Positions 18,991-29,072 of a DNA stretch of 64,000 bases are shown here, piece after piece. The first letter of the stretch is position 1. Each line of letters starts with the position of its first letter. This DNA comes from Mesorhizobium atlanticum. Its GTDB lineage: Bacteria; Pseudomonadota; Alphaproteobacteria; Rhizobiales; Rhizobiaceae. The stretch covers positions 496,001-560,000 of the forward strand of contig NZ_QMBQ01000001.1 of NCBI RefSeq assembly GCF_003289965.1. The letters run 5' to 3'. Position numbers and translations under genes: made by a program. The notes beneath the pieces are model-generated. The model ran no database searches, was not told where the DNA came from, and saw nothing but the letters and a program-made list of their open reading frames with translations.

Positions 18991-19469
18991 TTCTCGGCCT
19001 TGTCCGAGAGCTTGACGATTTCCCATTCCTTGCCGTTGACGGCGGCAACATCGCCGACCTTCTTGCCGAACAGGGCGACAGCCATCGGCGAGACATGGGA
19101 AATCGAGCCCTTCGACGGGTCGGCTTCGTCCTCGCCGACGATGCGCCAATGCACTTTCTTGCCGTCATCGCCTTCCAGCGTCACGCCCATGCCGAAGCGG
19201 ACCACGTCGCTGCCCGGCTCCGGCACGGAAAGCTCGGCGCTCTCGCGCCGCGCGGTCCAGTAGCGCAGGTCGCGGGAAACCACGGCGATACGCTCGCGGT
19301 CACCCTTGCGTTCGGCCTTGGCGAGCATATCACGCAGATCGGCGAGATTGTCCTCGATCATGGCAAGGCCGCGCTCCGTCACCAGATTGCGATGCGTGCT
19401 GATCGGACGTTCGCCGACGCCGGCAATGGCGTTTTCGCTGTCTTCTTCGCGTGTGAAAGCTCTGCTCAT
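18987..19469 (-). CDS. greA: GreA/GreB family transcription elongation factor
   Basis: A 160-residue Gre factor, which enters the RNA polymerase secondary channel and stimulates cleavage of backtracked RNA. The N-terminal coiled-coil is visible (LVTERGLAMIEDNLADLRDMLAKAERKGDRERIAVVSRDLRYW). The C-terminal FKBP-like domain runs from VRFGMGVTLEGDDGKKVHWRIVGEDEADPSKGSISHVSPMAVALFGKKVGD to the end. The usual tip pair of acidic residues is not clear; the tip reads AERKGDRE. This, together with the divergence from standard GreA, suggests a secondary Gre paralogue rather than the housekeeping copy. Its end overlaps the antitoxin end by four bases. Confidence 0.85.
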   Translation of the reverse strand: MSRAFTREEDSENAIAGVGERPISTHRNLVTERGLAMIEDNLADLRDMLAKAERKGDRERIAVVSRDLRYWTARRESAELSVPEPGSDVVRFGMGVTLEGDDGKKVHWRIVGEDEADPSKGSISHVSPMAVALFGKKVGDVAAVNGKEWEIVKLSDKAEN

Positions 19470-19575
19470 AGAGTGAACTTAGGCTTGGCGAGGCGACTGC
19501 ACAAGCGGTTTGCCGATGACACCACCCTGGCATGATTCCTGCGACAGACAGGGCGAAAAGCCAGGACCTGTGCCG

Positions 19576-20952
19576 ATGTTGAACAGACGAACGCTGCTTG
19601 CCCGGACCGCGGGCCTTGCCGTCGCCGGCGCCTTTGCCGGGAAGGCATCGGCGAAGTCGCTGCCCGGCATCGAGATGGCCGCGATGCGCGGCTCGATCAA
19701 CGCCACGGAGATCGGCGTGCAGCCGGGCGCGGTAGACGACCAGAGCAAGGTTTTCGCCAAGATGCTGGCCGAAGCCAGCGACCGCGACCAGCCGGTGTTC
19801 CTGCCGCCCGGCACCTATCTCGTCTCGAACCTGAAGCTGCCTGCCCGCGTGCGCCTGTCGGGTGTGCCGGGCGCGACGCGCATCGTTTATGGCGGCAATG
19901 GCCATCTGATGATGGCCGAGCAGGCCGAGCACATCGAGCTCAGCGGGCTGGTGCTCGACGGCGCCAACCGCTGGCTGGCCGACTATACGCAAGGGCTACT
20001 CGACCTTCGCCGCGTCGGCCATCTCGTCATCGACAATTGCCAGGTGACCGGCAGCGGCAAGAACGGCTTGGCGCTGGAGCACGCCATCGGCCGCATCGGC
20101 CGCTGCGATATTTCCGGCGCGGCGGACGCCGGCATCTATTCGGTCGAGGCCGGCGGGCTGGAGATTTCCGGCAATACCGTTTCCGATTGCGCCAATGGCG
20201 GCATCCTGGTGCATCGCTGGCAGGCGGCGGAGGACGGCACCATCGTCAGCGGCAACCGCGTGCAGCGTATCGGCGCGCGCAGCGGCGGCACCGGCCAGAA
20301 CGGCAACGGCATCAACGCCTTTCGCGCCGGCAACGTCATTATCTCGGGCAATGTCGTGTCCGACTGCGCCTTCACCGCGATCCGCGCCAACAGCGCGAGC
20401 AATCTGCAGATCACCGGCAACACCTGCTCGCGCTCGGGCGAGACGGGGATCTATTCGGAATTCTCCTTCGAAGGCGCGATCCTCAGCAACAATCTGGTCG
20501 ACGGCGCTGCCAACGGCATCTCGATCGTCAATTTCAACGAGGGCGGTCGCATGGCCGTGTGCTCGAACAACATCGTGCGCAATCTCACGACGGTTGGCCC
20601 CTACACGGCAGACCCGCCCGGCTTCGGCGTCGGCATCAGCGCCGAGGCCGACACCACCGTTTCCGGCAATGTCGTCGAGAACGCGCCGCTTTACGGCATG
20701 CAGCTCGGCTGGGGGCCGTATCTGCGCAATGTCGTGGCGAGCGGAAACATCATCCGGCAGGCGGGCACCGGCATCGTCGTTTCGGTCGTCGAAGGCGCCG
20801 GCACGGCCGTCATCTCGGACAATGTCATCGACGGCGCGAAAAACGGCGCCATCATCGGCCAGCGCTGGGCCGATCCGGTGACCGGGGACCTTTCCCAGTC
20901 AAGCGATACCGGCTACGCGCATCTGACCGTCGAGCGCAACAAGGTGAGTTAG
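19576..20952 (+). CDS. Tat-exported right-handed beta-helix protein (TIGR03808 family)
   Basis: A 458-residue periplasmic protein of the TIGR03808 group known from Hyphomicrobiales; its function is unknown. The signal peptide begins MLNRRTLLARTAGLAVAGAFAGKASA with a twin-arginine pair. The mature part is a run of parallel beta-helix coils with many G-N-x-V/I-x-x and A-N-G-I-x-I repeats (for example ISGNTVSDCANGGILV, ISGNVVSDCAFTAIRA, ITGNTCSRSGETGIYS, ISDNVIDGAKNGAII). The pattern resembles pectate-lyase-like or alginate-epimerase-like folds, so a polysaccharide ligand is plausible. The stop overlaps the end of the opposing methyltransferase. ATG 19576 gives the Tat signal directly. Confidence 0.88.
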   Translation: MLNRRTLLARTAGLAVAGAFAGKASAKSLPGIEMAAMRGSINATEIGVQPGAVDDQSKVFAKMLAEASDRDQPVFLPPGTYLVSNLKLPARVRLSGVPGATRIVYGGNGHLMMAEQAEHIELSGLVLDGANRWLADYTQGLLDLRRVGHLVIDNCQVTGSGKNGLALEHAIGRIGRCDISGAADAGIYSVEAGGLEISGNTVSDCANGGILVHRWQAAEDGTIVSGNRVQRIGARSGGTGQNGNGINAFRAGNVIISGNVVSDCAFTAIRANSASNLQITGNTCSRSGETGIYSEFSFEGAILSNNLVDGAANGISIVNFNEGGRMAVCSNNIVRNLTTVGPYTADPPGFGVGISAEADTTVSGNVVENAPLYGMQLGWGPYLRNVVASGNIIRQAGTGIVVSVVEGAGTAVISDNVIDGAKNGAIIGQRWADPVTGDLSQSSDTGYAHLTVERNKVS

Positions 20953-21761
20953 GCGACGGCCACGATAATGTGCGCCTGGATCTTGGCGGCAACCGCGCCG
21001 CGGCCGTGTCTGTCGGCGATCACGGATTCCGCGTAGTCGGTCGCGGATGCCAAGCTGCCGGCCTCCCTCGCCTCGATCTCGTTGCGAAGCAGGGTTCCCT
21101 GGCAATAGGCAACGGCCGGAACGCGCGGCGAAGACGCACGGCTCTGCTCGGCTCTGGTGTCGATCGTCACGTCGGAGAATCCGGCGGCAGTCAGATCGCC
21201 GCGGATCAAATCCTTGTCGTGATAGCCGTGCGGCGTGCGCGCCAGGAAACGCGGCGGATCGTGCGGAAAGATCCGGGCGAGAGCGTTCGTCACGTCATCA
21301 GCGAAGATATTCTCTTCGATGCGATCCCACACGCTGAACAGGAAATGCCCGCCGGGCTTCAGGACGCGTTTTGCCTCGCGATAGGCGGCGGGGCGATCGG
21401 GAAAGAACATGGCGCCGAACTGACAGCAGACGAGGTCGAAAGCCGCATCGTCGAACGGCAGCTTCAAGGCATCCGCCTGGCGCCAGGTAATGCGGCTGTC
21501 AGGCCCCTGGCGCGACGCCGCGTAGTCGAGCATCGGCTGGTTCAGATCGGTTACGGTGTAGGTGGCATCGGCAGAGAGTTTTGGCGCCAGGGCGCGGGTG
21601 ACGGCCCCGGTGCCGGCGGCGGTTTCCAACACGGTGACCGGTGAGAGGGACGCCGCCCGCCGCGCGGTCTCTTCGGCAAAGGCCTCGAAAATCAGCGGCA
21701 CCATATGGCGATCGTAATTTTCCGGAATCGACCCGGCAAACACCTTGTCCGCTTCCAGCAT
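20949..21761 (-). CDS. Class I SAM-dependent methyltransferase
   Basis: A 270-residue methyltransferase of the UbiE/type 11 sort. The SAM-binding motif I is VLETAAGTGAVTRAL, with acidic motif II YTVTDLNQPMLDYA, motif III WRQADALKLPFDDAAFDLVCCQFG, and the following MFFPDRPAAYREAKRVLKPGG. The C-terminal half has an aromatic-rich region (ARIFPHDPPRFLARTPHGYHD) that probably binds a small-molecule substrate, which cannot be named. ATG 21761 was chosen; an in-frame ATG at 21803 would add 14 residues and neither has a clear ribosome site. It is the first gene on the minus strand after asparaginase, about 100 bases away. Confidence 0.85.
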   Translation of the reverse strand: MLEADKVFAGSIPENYDRHMVPLIFEAFAEETARRAASLSPVTVLETAAGTGAVTRALAPKLSADATYTVTDLNQPMLDYAASRQGPDSRITWRQADALKLPFDDAAFDLVCCQFGAMFFPDRPAAYREAKRVLKPGGHFLFSVWDRIEENIFADDVTNALARIFPHDPPRFLARTPHGYHDKDLIRGDLTAAGFSDVTIDTRAEQSRASSPRVPAVAYCQGTLLRNEIEAREAGSLASATDYAESVIADRHGRGAVAAKIQAHIIVAVA

Positions 21762-21857
21762 GATCTGGCCTGTTGTCCGATTGATAGTGGAGGAGACTAG
21801 CACATATCTTTTTGTCTCGGCTTACCCGCACGGCATATCGGTGCCGGTGAAACCCCG

Positions 21858-22859
21858 CTAGCTGAGCGCCGGCGTCGGCCGCAGCAAGCCGACCTTGGCG
21901 CCGATGCGGCTTTCGACCGGAGGACGGGCAAGCTCGGTCAGCTTTGCCGCAAGCGCTTCATCGGCGCGAAGCAATTTTGCCAGCACCGCGGCGATCATCA
22001 CCTCCGCGGCCCTGCCGGCGCCGTCGTCGCATTTCAAGGCGATGCCGAGGCCAAGCTCCGGCAATGCCGCGCAATAGACGCCTTCGGCGCCGGTCTTGAC
22101 GAAGATGCGGCCGGGTGCCGCCTGCATCAGCGCGACGTCGGCCTTGCCGGTGCCGGCGACCAGGAACGGCTCGGCCATGCAAGCCGAAAGCAACCGCTTC
22201 GCCGCCTTGGCGCGTTCGGGCGCAAAGCCCCTGCCCGTCGCCATGCGGGCAAAGCCTTGTGCAAAACTCTTCAGCGGCACGGCATAGGTCGGGATCGAAC
22301 AGCCGTCGGTCGCGCTATTGTCGGCGTTGTGGGCGGCTCCGGTGACGGATTGCATGGCGTCGCGCACCATCTCCTGCTGCGCATGTCCCTCCTTAACATA
22401 GCCCCGATGGGGGATGCCCGAATGCACGCAGGTGCAGAGGAAGCCGGCATGCTTGCCGGAACAGTTGTTGTGCAACGCGCTCGGCACAGCACCGGCGCGG
22501 GCAAGCGCGATGGTGGCCTCATGGTTGGGCCAATGGGCGCCGCATTCCAGCGCCGTCTTGTCGAGTCCTGCCTTCGCGAGCATCGCCGAGGCCAACGCGA
22601 CATGCGCCGGTTCGCCGGAATGCGAGGCGCAGGCCAGCGCCAGTTCGCGGTCGCCGAAGCCGTAGGCGTCGGCAGCGCCTGATTCGACCAGCGGCAGCGC
22701 CTGGATCGCCTTCACCGCGGAGCGCGGGAAAACCGGACGGTCCGTGTCGCCGATCTCCCAGACGGCCTTGCCGTCGGCGTCGAAGACCGAAATCGCGCCG
22801 CAATGCCTGCTTTCGACCACCGCGCCGCGCGTGACTTCGACCAGAACCGGATTGGACAT
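21858..22859 (-). CDS. L-asparaginase, rhizobial (class 3) type
   Basis: A 333-residue asparaginase of the Rhizobium etli AnsA family, unrelated to the bacterial type I/II enzymes and belonging to the penicillin-binding-protein/glutaminase-like fold. It hydrolyses asparagine to aspartate and ammonia. The serine-lysine pair is in FPRSAVKAIQALP, the second serine lies in CASHSGEPAH, and the zinc-site residues are in HNNCSGKHAGFLC and DGCSIPTYAVPL. The start is ATG 22859. In rhizobia such enzymes allow growth on asparagine; a regulator is not apparent next to it. It runs in the same direction as the thiolase upstream, about 45 bases away. Confidence 0.92.
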   Translation of the reverse strand: MSNPVLVEVTRGAVVESRHCGAISVFDADGKAVWEIGDTDRPVFPRSAVKAIQALPLVESGAADAYGFGDRELALACASHSGEPAHVALASAMLAKAGLDKTALECGAHWPNHEATIALARAGAVPSALHNNCSGKHAGFLCTCVHSGIPHRGYVKEGHAQQEMVRDAMQSVTGAAHNADNSATDGCSIPTYAVPLKSFAQGFARMATGRGFAPERAKAAKRLLSACMAEPFLVAGTGKADVALMQAAPGRIFVKTGAEGVYCAALPELGLGIALKCDDGAGRAAEVMIAAVLAKLLRADEALAAKLTELARPPVESRIGAKVGLLRPTPALS

Positions 22860-22903
22860 GCTGCCTCCCGCACGCGCCTTAGGGCGCTTAATGCGGGCCG
22901 CTT

Positions 22904-24070
22904 CTACCTGATGCGGTCGAGAATGGAAACGTAATTGGCGACGGCAGCACCGCCCATGTTGAAGATGCCGCCGAGCTTCGCGCCCGGCACCTGGATGCCG
23001 CCGGCTTCACCGGTCAACTGCATGGCGGTCAGCACATGCATCGAGACGCCGGTGGCGCCAATCGGGTGGCCCTTGGCCTTCAGGCCGCCGGACGGATTGA
23101 CCGGCAGGCGGCCGTCCCTGGCCGTCGTGCCGTCCAGCGCCAGCCTGGCGCCCTCGCCGGGTTTGGCCAGGCCCATCGCTTCGTATTCGATCAATTCGGC
23201 AATGGTGAAGCAGTCATGCGTCTCGACGAAGGACAGATCGTCGAGCGTGACGCCGGCCTTCCTCAGCGCCTGGTTCCAGGCGTGCTCGCAACCCTCGAAG
23301 GCGAGGATGTCGCGCTTCGACATCGGCAGGAAGTCCTGGACATGCTCGTTGGCGCGGAAGGTCACGGCACGGCGCATCTTCAACGCCGTCGCCGTATCCG
23401 TGAGCACCAGCGCCGCGGCGCCGTCCGAGACCAGCGAGCAGTCGGAGCGCTTCAGCGGACCGGCGACGAAGGGGTTCTTTTCGCTTTCCTGGCGGCAGAA
23501 TTCGTAGCCGAAATCCTTGCGCATCTGCGCATAAGGGTTGTCGACACCGTTTTTGTGGTTCTTGGCAGCGATCATGGCCAGCGCATCGGACTGGTCGCCA
23601 TAACGCTGGAAATAGGCCTGCGCGATCTTGCCGAAGACGCCGGCAAAGCCGGCCGGCGTGTCGCCGTCTTCCGGCAGGTAGGATGCCTTGAGCAGGTTCT
23701 TGCCTATCTCGGGACCCGGCGTGGTCGTCATCTGCTCGGCGCCGACCACCAGGACGATACGGGCGGCGTTGGCGTCAATGGCGCGGATGCCTTGCCGGAC
23801 GGCGGCCGAGCCGGTGGCGCAGGCATTCTCGACGCGCGTCGCCGGCTTGAAGCGCAACCGATCATCGGCCTGCAGCACGAGGCTCGCGGTGAAATCCTGC
23901 GGCGAGAAGCCGGCGTTGAAATGGCCGAGCACGATCTCGTCGACATCGTCGGGGCCGATGCCGGCATGGTCGAGCGCCTCGACGGCAACCTTGGTGATCA
24001 GGCCCTCCAGCGTCTCGCCTTCGAGCTTGCCGAAGCGCGAATGCGCCCAGCCGACGATGCATGCGGTCAT
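22904..24070 (-). CDS. Thiolase family acyl-CoA acetyltransferase
   Basis: A 388-residue thiolase. The nucleophilic cysteine lies in ATRVENACATGSAAV and the second histidine region is NPSGGLKAKGHPIGATG. HDCFTIAELIEYEAMGLA is the loop typical of the SCP2-like or acetyl-CoA acetyltransferase subgroup rather than FadA. The general C-terminal cysteine position reads FNMGGAAVANYVSILDR (the C-x-G motif of biosynthetic thiolases is replaced by M-G-G), as in SCP2-type thiolases. GGAGG six bases before ATG 24070 supports that start. It may take part in fatty acid, sterol or polyketide-like degradation; the substrate is unclear. It is divergent from betI. Confidence 0.87.
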   Translation of the reverse strand: MTACIVGWAHSRFGKLEGETLEGLITKVAVEALDHAGIGPDDVDEIVLGHFNAGFSPQDFTASLVLQADDRLRFKPATRVENACATGSAAVRQGIRAIDANAARIVLVVGAEQMTTTPGPEIGKNLLKASYLPEDGDTPAGFAGVFGKIAQAYFQRYGDQSDALAMIAAKNHKNGVDNPYAQMRKDFGYEFCRQESEKNPFVAGPLKRSDCSLVSDGAAALVLTDTATALKMRRAVTFRANEHVQDFLPMSKRDILAFEGCEHAWNQALRKAGVTLDDLSFVETHDCFTIAELIEYEAMGLAKPGEGARLALDGTTARDGRLPVNPSGGLKAKGHPIGATGVSMHVLTAMQLTGEAGGIQVPGAKLGGIFNMGGAAVANYVSILDRIR

Positions 24071-24200
24071 GGCAGCCTCCATTTGTGCGCAGCGTAGCAC
24101 GATCCTTCGCGGCACGTGATTCAATATTGTTCAATTGTGAACCGTTTTCCAGCCCATGCCATGGGCCAGAACGACACGATCGGTTGATCCCGGCGTCGAT

Positions 24201-24232
24201 TTTTTATTGATTGACGCGTCAATAAAAAAAAA
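24201..24232. promoter_or_regulatory. betI: Candidate BetI operator and bet promoter region
   Basis: TTGACGCGTCAA (24211-24222) is a perfect 12-bp palindrome embedded in an AT tract (TTTTTATTGA before, TAAAAAAAAATAA after). It lies 40 bases upstream of betI. BetI autorepresses its operon by binding a site of this form, an established regulation in which choline relieves repression. The assignment rests on pattern and position. Confidence 0.75.
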
Positions 24233-24260
24233 TAATCTTAGCTCGAACCGGACCCCCAAA

Positions 24261-24851
24261 ATGCCGAAAATCGGAATGGAACCCGTGCGCCGCAAGGCGC
24301 TGATCGACGCGACGATCTCTGCGATCGGCGAGCGCGGATCGCTCGACGTGACGATGTCGGAGATCGCCGGCCGGGCCGGCGTGTCGTCGGCGCTGGCGCA
24401 TCACTATTTCGGCGCCAAGGACGAGCTGCTGTTCGCGACGATGCGGCATATCCTGACGGAGCTCAACATCGACACCAGGCGCGCGCTTCATACCGCCGGC
24501 ACAGCACGTGAGCGCGTTTCGTCCGTGGTCGCGGTCAGCTTCTCCGACGATCAGTTCCAGCCACAGATCATCGCCGCCTGGCTCGCCTTCTATGTCGAGG
24601 CGCAGAAATCGACCGAACTGCGGCGGCTGCTGCGCGTCTATGCGCGGCGGCTGCATTCGAACCTGATGAGCGGGCTGACCGGCATCCTGCCCCGGAGCGA
24701 GGCCGACCGCGTGGCGGAAGCGACCGCGGCGCTGATCGACGGACTCTATATCCGCCGCGCGCTGAAGGACGGCGTGCCGGACGCGCAGACCGCGATCGCG
24801 CTCGTCGAAGACTATCTCGAAACCAAGCTCAACGGACGGAGCCTGCCTTGA
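24261..24851 (+). CDS. betI: TetR-family repressor BetI of choline-betaine genes
   Basis: A 196-residue TetR repressor. The helix-turn-helix is [27 protein letters not shown], and the start [24 protein letters not shown] is the BetI family opening. The C-terminal ligand domain ([38 protein letters not shown]) matches BetI, which senses choline. ATG 24261 is favoured over the in-frame upstream starts, which read through the operator. The stop overlaps the betC start by four bases, and the gene leads the operon, so it is autoregulated through the palindrome at 24211-24222. Confidence 0.95.
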   Translation: MPKIGMEPVRRKALIDATISAIGERGSLDVTMSEIAGRAGVSSALAHHYFGAKDELLFATMRHILTELNIDTRRALHTAGTARERVSSVVAVSFSDDQFQPQIIAAWLAFYVEAQKSTELRRLLRVYARRLHSNLMSGLTGILPRSEADRVAEATAALIDGLYIRRALKDGVPDAQTAIALVEDYLETKLNGRSLP

Positions 24852-26377
24852 CCACCCGGCGGCCAAATTTCCTGATCGTCATGGTCGATCAACTCAACGG
24901 CACGTTCTTTGCGGACGGCCCGGCCGAGTTCCTGCATGCGCCCAATCTGAAGGCGCTGGCCCAGCGCTCGGCGCGCTTCGCCAACAACTATACCGCCTCG
25001 CCGCTCTGCGCACCGGGCCGCGCCTCCTTCATGAGCGGCCAGTTGCCGTCGCGCACCCAGGTCTATGACAACGCCGCCGAGTTCGCTTCCTCGATCCCGA
25101 CCTACGCGCATCATCTGCGCAGCGCCGGGTACCACACGGTGCTTTCCGGCAAGATGCATTTCGTCGGACCGGACCAGTTGCACGGTTTCGAGGAGCGGCT
25201 CACCACCGACATCTACCCGGCCGATTTCGGCTGGACGCCGGACTACCGCAAGCCCGGCGAGCGCATCGACTGGTGGTACCACAATCTGGGTTCGGTGACC
25301 GGCGCCGGCGTCGCCGAGATCACCAACCAGATGGAGTATGACGACGAGGTCGCCTTCCATGCGACGCAAAAGCTCTATGAGTTCGCGCGCGTGTCGGATG
25401 ACGCGGACCGGCGCCCCTGGTGCCTGACCGTTTCCTTCACGCACCCGCACGATCCCTATGTCGCGCGGCGCAAATACTGGGACCATTACGAAGACTGCCC
25501 AGCCTTGGAGCCAGAGGTTGGCTTCATTCCCTATGACAGCCAGGATCCGCATTCGCAGCGGCTCTACAAGGCATCCGACTACGACAGTTTTCATATCACG
25601 CCGGAGCAGGTGCGCCGCTCTCGGCGCGGCTATTTCGCCAATATCTCCTATCTCGACGACAAGGTCGGCGAGCTGCTGTCGGTGCTGGAGCGCACCCGCA
25701 TGCTGGACGACACTGTCGTGCTGTTCTGCTCCGATCACGGCGACATGCTGGGCGAGCGCGGCCTGTGGTTCAAGATGTGCTTTTACGAGGGCGCGGCGCG
25801 GGTGCCTTTGATGATGGCCGGCAGCGGCATCGAGGCCGGGCTGATCGGGACGCCTGTCTCCAATCTCGACGTGGCGCCGACGCTCTGCGACCTCGCCGGC
25901 ATCGACATGAGCGGGATCGCGCCATGGACGGACGGCCAGTCGCTGCTGCCGCTTGCCGCTGGCGAGCAGCGGTCGGCGCCGGTGCTGATGGAATACGCGG
26001 CCGAAGGCTCCTACGCGCCGATGGTGGCGATCCGCGAAGGCAAGTACAAATTCGTCCATTGCGAGCTCGATCCGCCGCAGCTCTTCGACCTCGACGCCGA
26101 TCCGCGCGAGCAGGACAATCTCGCCGCCAGCCCGGCTCACGCCGATCTGGTCTCGGCCTTCATGAAAAAGGTCCGCGCGCGCTGGAACATGGCGAACTTC
26201 GACGCCGCCGTGCGTGAAAGCCAGGCGCGCCGCTGGGTCGTCTACCCGGCGCTGCGCAACGGCGCCTATTACCCCTGGGAGTTCCAGCCGCTGCAGAAGG
26301 CGTCGGAGCGCTACATGCGCAATCACATGAACCTCGACAATCTCGAAGAGAGCAAACGGTATCCGAGAGGCGAATGA
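24848..26377 (+). CDS. betC: Choline-sulfatase BetC
   Basis: A 509-residue cytoplasmic sulfatase that hydrolyses choline-O-sulfate to choline and sulfate, feeding the betaine pathway. The formylglycine site is [11 protein letters not shown] with C54 in the C-x-P/A-x-R pattern. Metal ligands are in FLIVMVDQ and [18 protein letters not shown]. The C-terminal tail ([31 protein letters not shown]) is typical of BetC and covers the active site. The only start that gives the full N-terminus is TTG at 24848, overlapping the betI stop; the next ATG would remove the first strand. It is placed second in the operon. Confidence 0.95.
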   Translation: MTTRRPNFLIVMVDQLNGTFFADGPAEFLHAPNLKALAQRSARFANNYTASPLCAPGRASFMSGQLPSRTQVYDNAAEFASSIPTYAHHLRSAGYHTVLSGKMHFVGPDQLHGFEERLTTDIYPADFGWTPDYRKPGERIDWWYHNLGSVTGAGVAEITNQMEYDDEVAFHATQKLYEFARVSDDADRRPWCLTVSFTHPHDPYVARRKYWDHYEDCPALEPEVGFIPYDSQDPHSQRLYKASDYDSFHITPEQVRRSRRGYFANISYLDDKVGELLSVLERTRMLDDTVVLFCSDHGDMLGERGLWFKMCFYEGAARVPLMMAGSGIEAGLIGTPVSNLDVAPTLCDLAGIDMSGIAPWTDGQSLLPLAAGEQRSAPVLMEYAAEGSYAPMVAIREGKYKFVHCELDPPQLFDLDADPREQDNLAASPAHADLVSAFMKKVRARWNMANFDAAVRESQARRWVVYPALRNGAYYPWEFQPLQKASERYMRNHMNLDNLEESKRYPRGE

Positions 26378-27378
26378 TGGCAGACATTCTCGTCCCTACC
26401 CTTGATCATCTGAATCACGCCTATGCCGTCACCTCGACAGCCACGCAGGTGACGCCGCTGTTGGAGGCTGCGGCTTTAGCCACGGAAACGGGCGCCGCGC
26501 GCGTCTTTGTCAAGCCGGAGTCGCTGCAGTGGGCCGGCTCCTTCAAGGTGCGCGGCGCCTATTGGCGTCTGAAGCGGCTCTCGCCCGACGAGGCGAAGCA
26601 AGGCGTCGTCGCCTATTCCTCCGGCAATTTCGCGCAGGGCCTGGCGGCCGCCGGCCAGGCGCTGGGCATCCCGGTCACGATCGTCATGCCGATCGACGCA
26701 CCGGCCGCCAAGCGAGATGCCACGGCCGGCTATGGCGCGCGCGTGGTGCTGACCGACCATGGCGACCGCGCGCGCGAGGAGGTCGCCGCCGCCAAGGCAC
26801 GCGAGATCGCCGAGACCGAGCACCTCACCTTGCTGCATCCTTTCGACGATCCGGAGATCGTCGCCGGACAGGCCGGCGCCGGCCTTGAAGCGCTCGACCA
26901 GTTGGCCGCGAAGAAGGCGCATGCCGACCTGGTGTTCTGCTCGGTCGGCGGCGGCGGGCTGATCGGCGGCGTCTCGCTCGCCTTCCACTATCTGTCGCCC
27001 AAGACCGAGATCATCGCCGTCGAGCCGGAGGGTTTCAACGGCATGGGCTCATCGCTCGCGCATGGCGCGATCGAGACGATGCCGATCGGGCCGAAATCGA
27101 TCTGCGACGGGCTGATGGCGCGCAAACCCGGCGAGGCGCCCTTCGCGGCGGTAACTGCCGCCGGCGTGCGCGGCGTCACCGTTGACGATGCCTCGGTGCG
27201 GCGGGCGATGAAGATCGCCTTCGAGCGGATGAAGCTTGTGCTGGAGCCCTCGGGTGCCGCATCGCTCGCTGCATTGCTCGGCGGCAAGGTGGATGTGGCC
27301 GGCAAAACCGTCCTTGTGATTGCAACCGGCGGCAATGTCTCGCTCGCCGATTTTATGGCGCATATGAACAATGCTTGA
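26377..27378 (+). CDS. PLP-dependent threonine/serine dehydratase-like enzyme inside the bet operon
   Basis: A 333-residue fold-type II PLP enzyme. The lysine is in [15 protein letters not shown], the phosphate loop in [10 protein letters not shown], and [10 protein letters not shown] is the asparagine loop. It resembles threonine or serine ammonia-lyases and also EutB, the PLP dehydratase of hydroxyectoine catabolism. The start is ATG 26377 or the ATG at 26374, overlapping the betC stop; its own end overlaps betA by eight bases. It therefore lies within the same translation-coupled operon. Serine deamination would fit the far end of betaine breakdown (betaine to glycine to serine to pyruvate), but that role is an inference and the substrate is unknown. 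Confidence 0.85.
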   Translation: MADILVPTLDHLNHAYAVTSTATQVTPLLEAAALATETGAARVFVKPESLQWAGSFKVRGAYWRLKRLSPDEAKQGVVAYSSGNFAQGLAAAGQALGIPVTIVMPIDAPAAKRDATAGYGARVVLTDHGDRAREEVAAAKAREIAETEHLTLLHPFDDPEIVAGQAGAGLEALDQLAAKKAHADLVFCSVGGGGLIGGVSLAFHYLSPKTEIIAVEPEGFNGMGSSLAHGAIETMPIGPKSICDGLMARKPGEAPFAAVTAAGVRGVTVDDASVRRAMKIAFERMKLVLEPSGAASLAALLGGKVDVAGKTVLVIATGGNVSLADFMAHMNNA

Positions 27379-29023
27379 AGCGGATTTCGTCATCATCGGC
27401 TCCGGCTCCGCCGGTTCGGCCATGGCCTATCGCCTGTCGGAGGACGGCAAGCACTCGGTGATCGTCATCGAGTTCGGCGGCACCGATATGGGGCCGCTGA
27501 TCCAGATGCCGTCGGCACTGTCGATCCCACTCAATATGAGCCTTTACGACTGGGGTTTCGCCAGCGAGCCGGAGCCGCATCTCGGCGGTCGCGTGCTGGC
27601 GACGCCGCGCGGCAAGGTGATCGGCGGTTCGTCCTCGATCAACGGCATGGTCTATGTGCGCGGCCATGCGCACGACTTCGACCATTGGGCAGAACAGGGT
27701 GCGACCGGCTGGGGCTTCGCCGACGTACTTCCCTACTTCAAGCGCATGGAGGATTCCGACGGCGGCGAGGATGGCTGGCGGGGCCACGGCGGACCATTGC
27801 ATGTGCAGCGCGGCAAACGGAAGAATCCGCTCTACGGCGCCTTCGTCGAGGCGGGACGCCAGGCCGGGTTCGAACTCACCAACGACTATAACGGCTCCAA
27901 GCAGGAAGGCTTCGGGCCGATGGAGCAGACCATTCTTGGCGGCCGCCGCTGGTCGGCTGCGAATGCCTATCTGAAGCCGGCTCTCAAACGCAAGAATGTG
28001 AGTCTGGTCAAAGGCTTCGCCCGACGCGTGGTGATCGAGAATCAACGCGCCGTCGGTGTCGAGATCGAAGCTAACAAAAAGATTCGGGTCGTTAAGGCGC
28101 GGCGCGAAGTCATCGTCGCGGCGTCGTCGATCAACTCGCCGAAGATCCTGATGTTGTCCGGCATCGGCCCAGGGGCGCATCTGCGGGAGAACGGCATAGA
28201 GGTGATCGCCGACCGGCCGGGCGTCGGCGCCAATCTGCAGGACCATCTGGAACTCTATATCCAGCAGGAATCGACCAAGCCGATCACGCTGAACTCGGTG
28301 CTCAATCCTTTGTCCAAGGCATTGATCGGCGCGCAGTGGCTGTTCTTCAAGAGCGGGCTCGGCGCCACCAATCATTTCGAGGCGGCCGCCTTCGTGCGTT
28401 CGCAGGCCGGCGTCGACTACCCCGATATCCAGTATCACTTCATCCCCGCGGCGGTGCGCTATGACGGCAAGTCGGCCGCGAAGGCGCACGGCTTCCAGGC
28501 GCATGTCGGGCCGATGCGTTCGAAGTCGCGCGGCTCGGTGACGCTGCGCTCGCCCGATCCGAAGGCGAAGCCGGTGATCCGCTTCAACTACATGTCGCAT
28601 CCGGACGACTGGAGCGAGTTCCGCCACTGCATCCGGCTGACGCGCGAGATTTTCGGGCAGAAGGCTTTCGATGGTTTTCGCGGCAAGGAGATTTCGCCGG
28701 GCTCTCATGTGCAGACCGACGAGGAGCTCGATGCTTTCATCCGCGACCATGCCGAGAGCGCCTACCATCCCTGCGGCACCTGCCGGATGGGACGCGCCGA
28801 CGATTTGACCGCCGTCGTCGATCCGGAATGCCGGGTGATCGGTGTCGAGGGCCTGCGCGTCGCCGATTCCTCGATCTTCCCGCGGGTGACCAACGGCAAC
28901 CTCAACGCACCTTCGATCATGACCGGCGAGAAGGCGTCCGACCACATCCTCGGCCGCACGCCGCTGGCGCCGTCCAACCAGGAACCCTGGATCAATCCGC
29001 GCTGGCAGGTGGCGGACCGATAG
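27371..29023 (+). CDS. betA: Choline dehydrogenase BetA
   Basis: A 550-residue GMC oxidoreductase that oxidises choline to betaine aldehyde and can carry on to betaine; it is FAD-dependent and membrane-associated. The dinucleotide motif is [15 protein letters not shown] at the N-terminus. GMC signature 1 is [19 protein letters not shown] and signature 2 is [15 protein letters not shown]. The active-site histidine and asparagine lie in [10 protein letters not shown] and [15 protein letters not shown]. The start overlaps the dehydratase end, and betB follows 49 bases on. It is the third enzyme gene of the operon. Confidence 0.96.
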   Translation: MLEADFVIIGSGSAGSAMAYRLSEDGKHSVIVIEFGGTDMGPLIQMPSALSIPLNMSLYDWGFASEPEPHLGGRVLATPRGKVIGGSSSINGMVYVRGHAHDFDHWAEQGATGWGFADVLPYFKRMEDSDGGEDGWRGHGGPLHVQRGKRKNPLYGAFVEAGRQAGFELTNDYNGSKQEGFGPMEQTILGGRRWSAANAYLKPALKRKNVSLVKGFARRVVIENQRAVGVEIEANKKIRVVKARREVIVAASSINSPKILMLSGIGPGAHLRENGIEVIADRPGVGANLQDHLELYIQQESTKPITLNSVLNPLSKALIGAQWLFFKSGLGATNHFEAAAFVRSQAGVDYPDIQYHFIPAAVRYDGKSAAKAHGFQAHVGPMRSKSRGSVTLRSPDPKAKPVIRFNYMSHPDDWSEFRHCIRLTREIFGQKAFDGFRGKEISPGSHVQTDEELDAFIRDHAESAYHPCGTCRMGRADDLTAVVDPECRVIGVEGLRVADSSIFPRVTNGNLNAPSIMTGEKASDHILGRTPLAPSNQEPWINPRWQVADR

Positions 29024-29072
29024 GGCATTGTCGGGCTGACCGTCCTTCCGGCGAACAGACTTGGAGAAAGCC

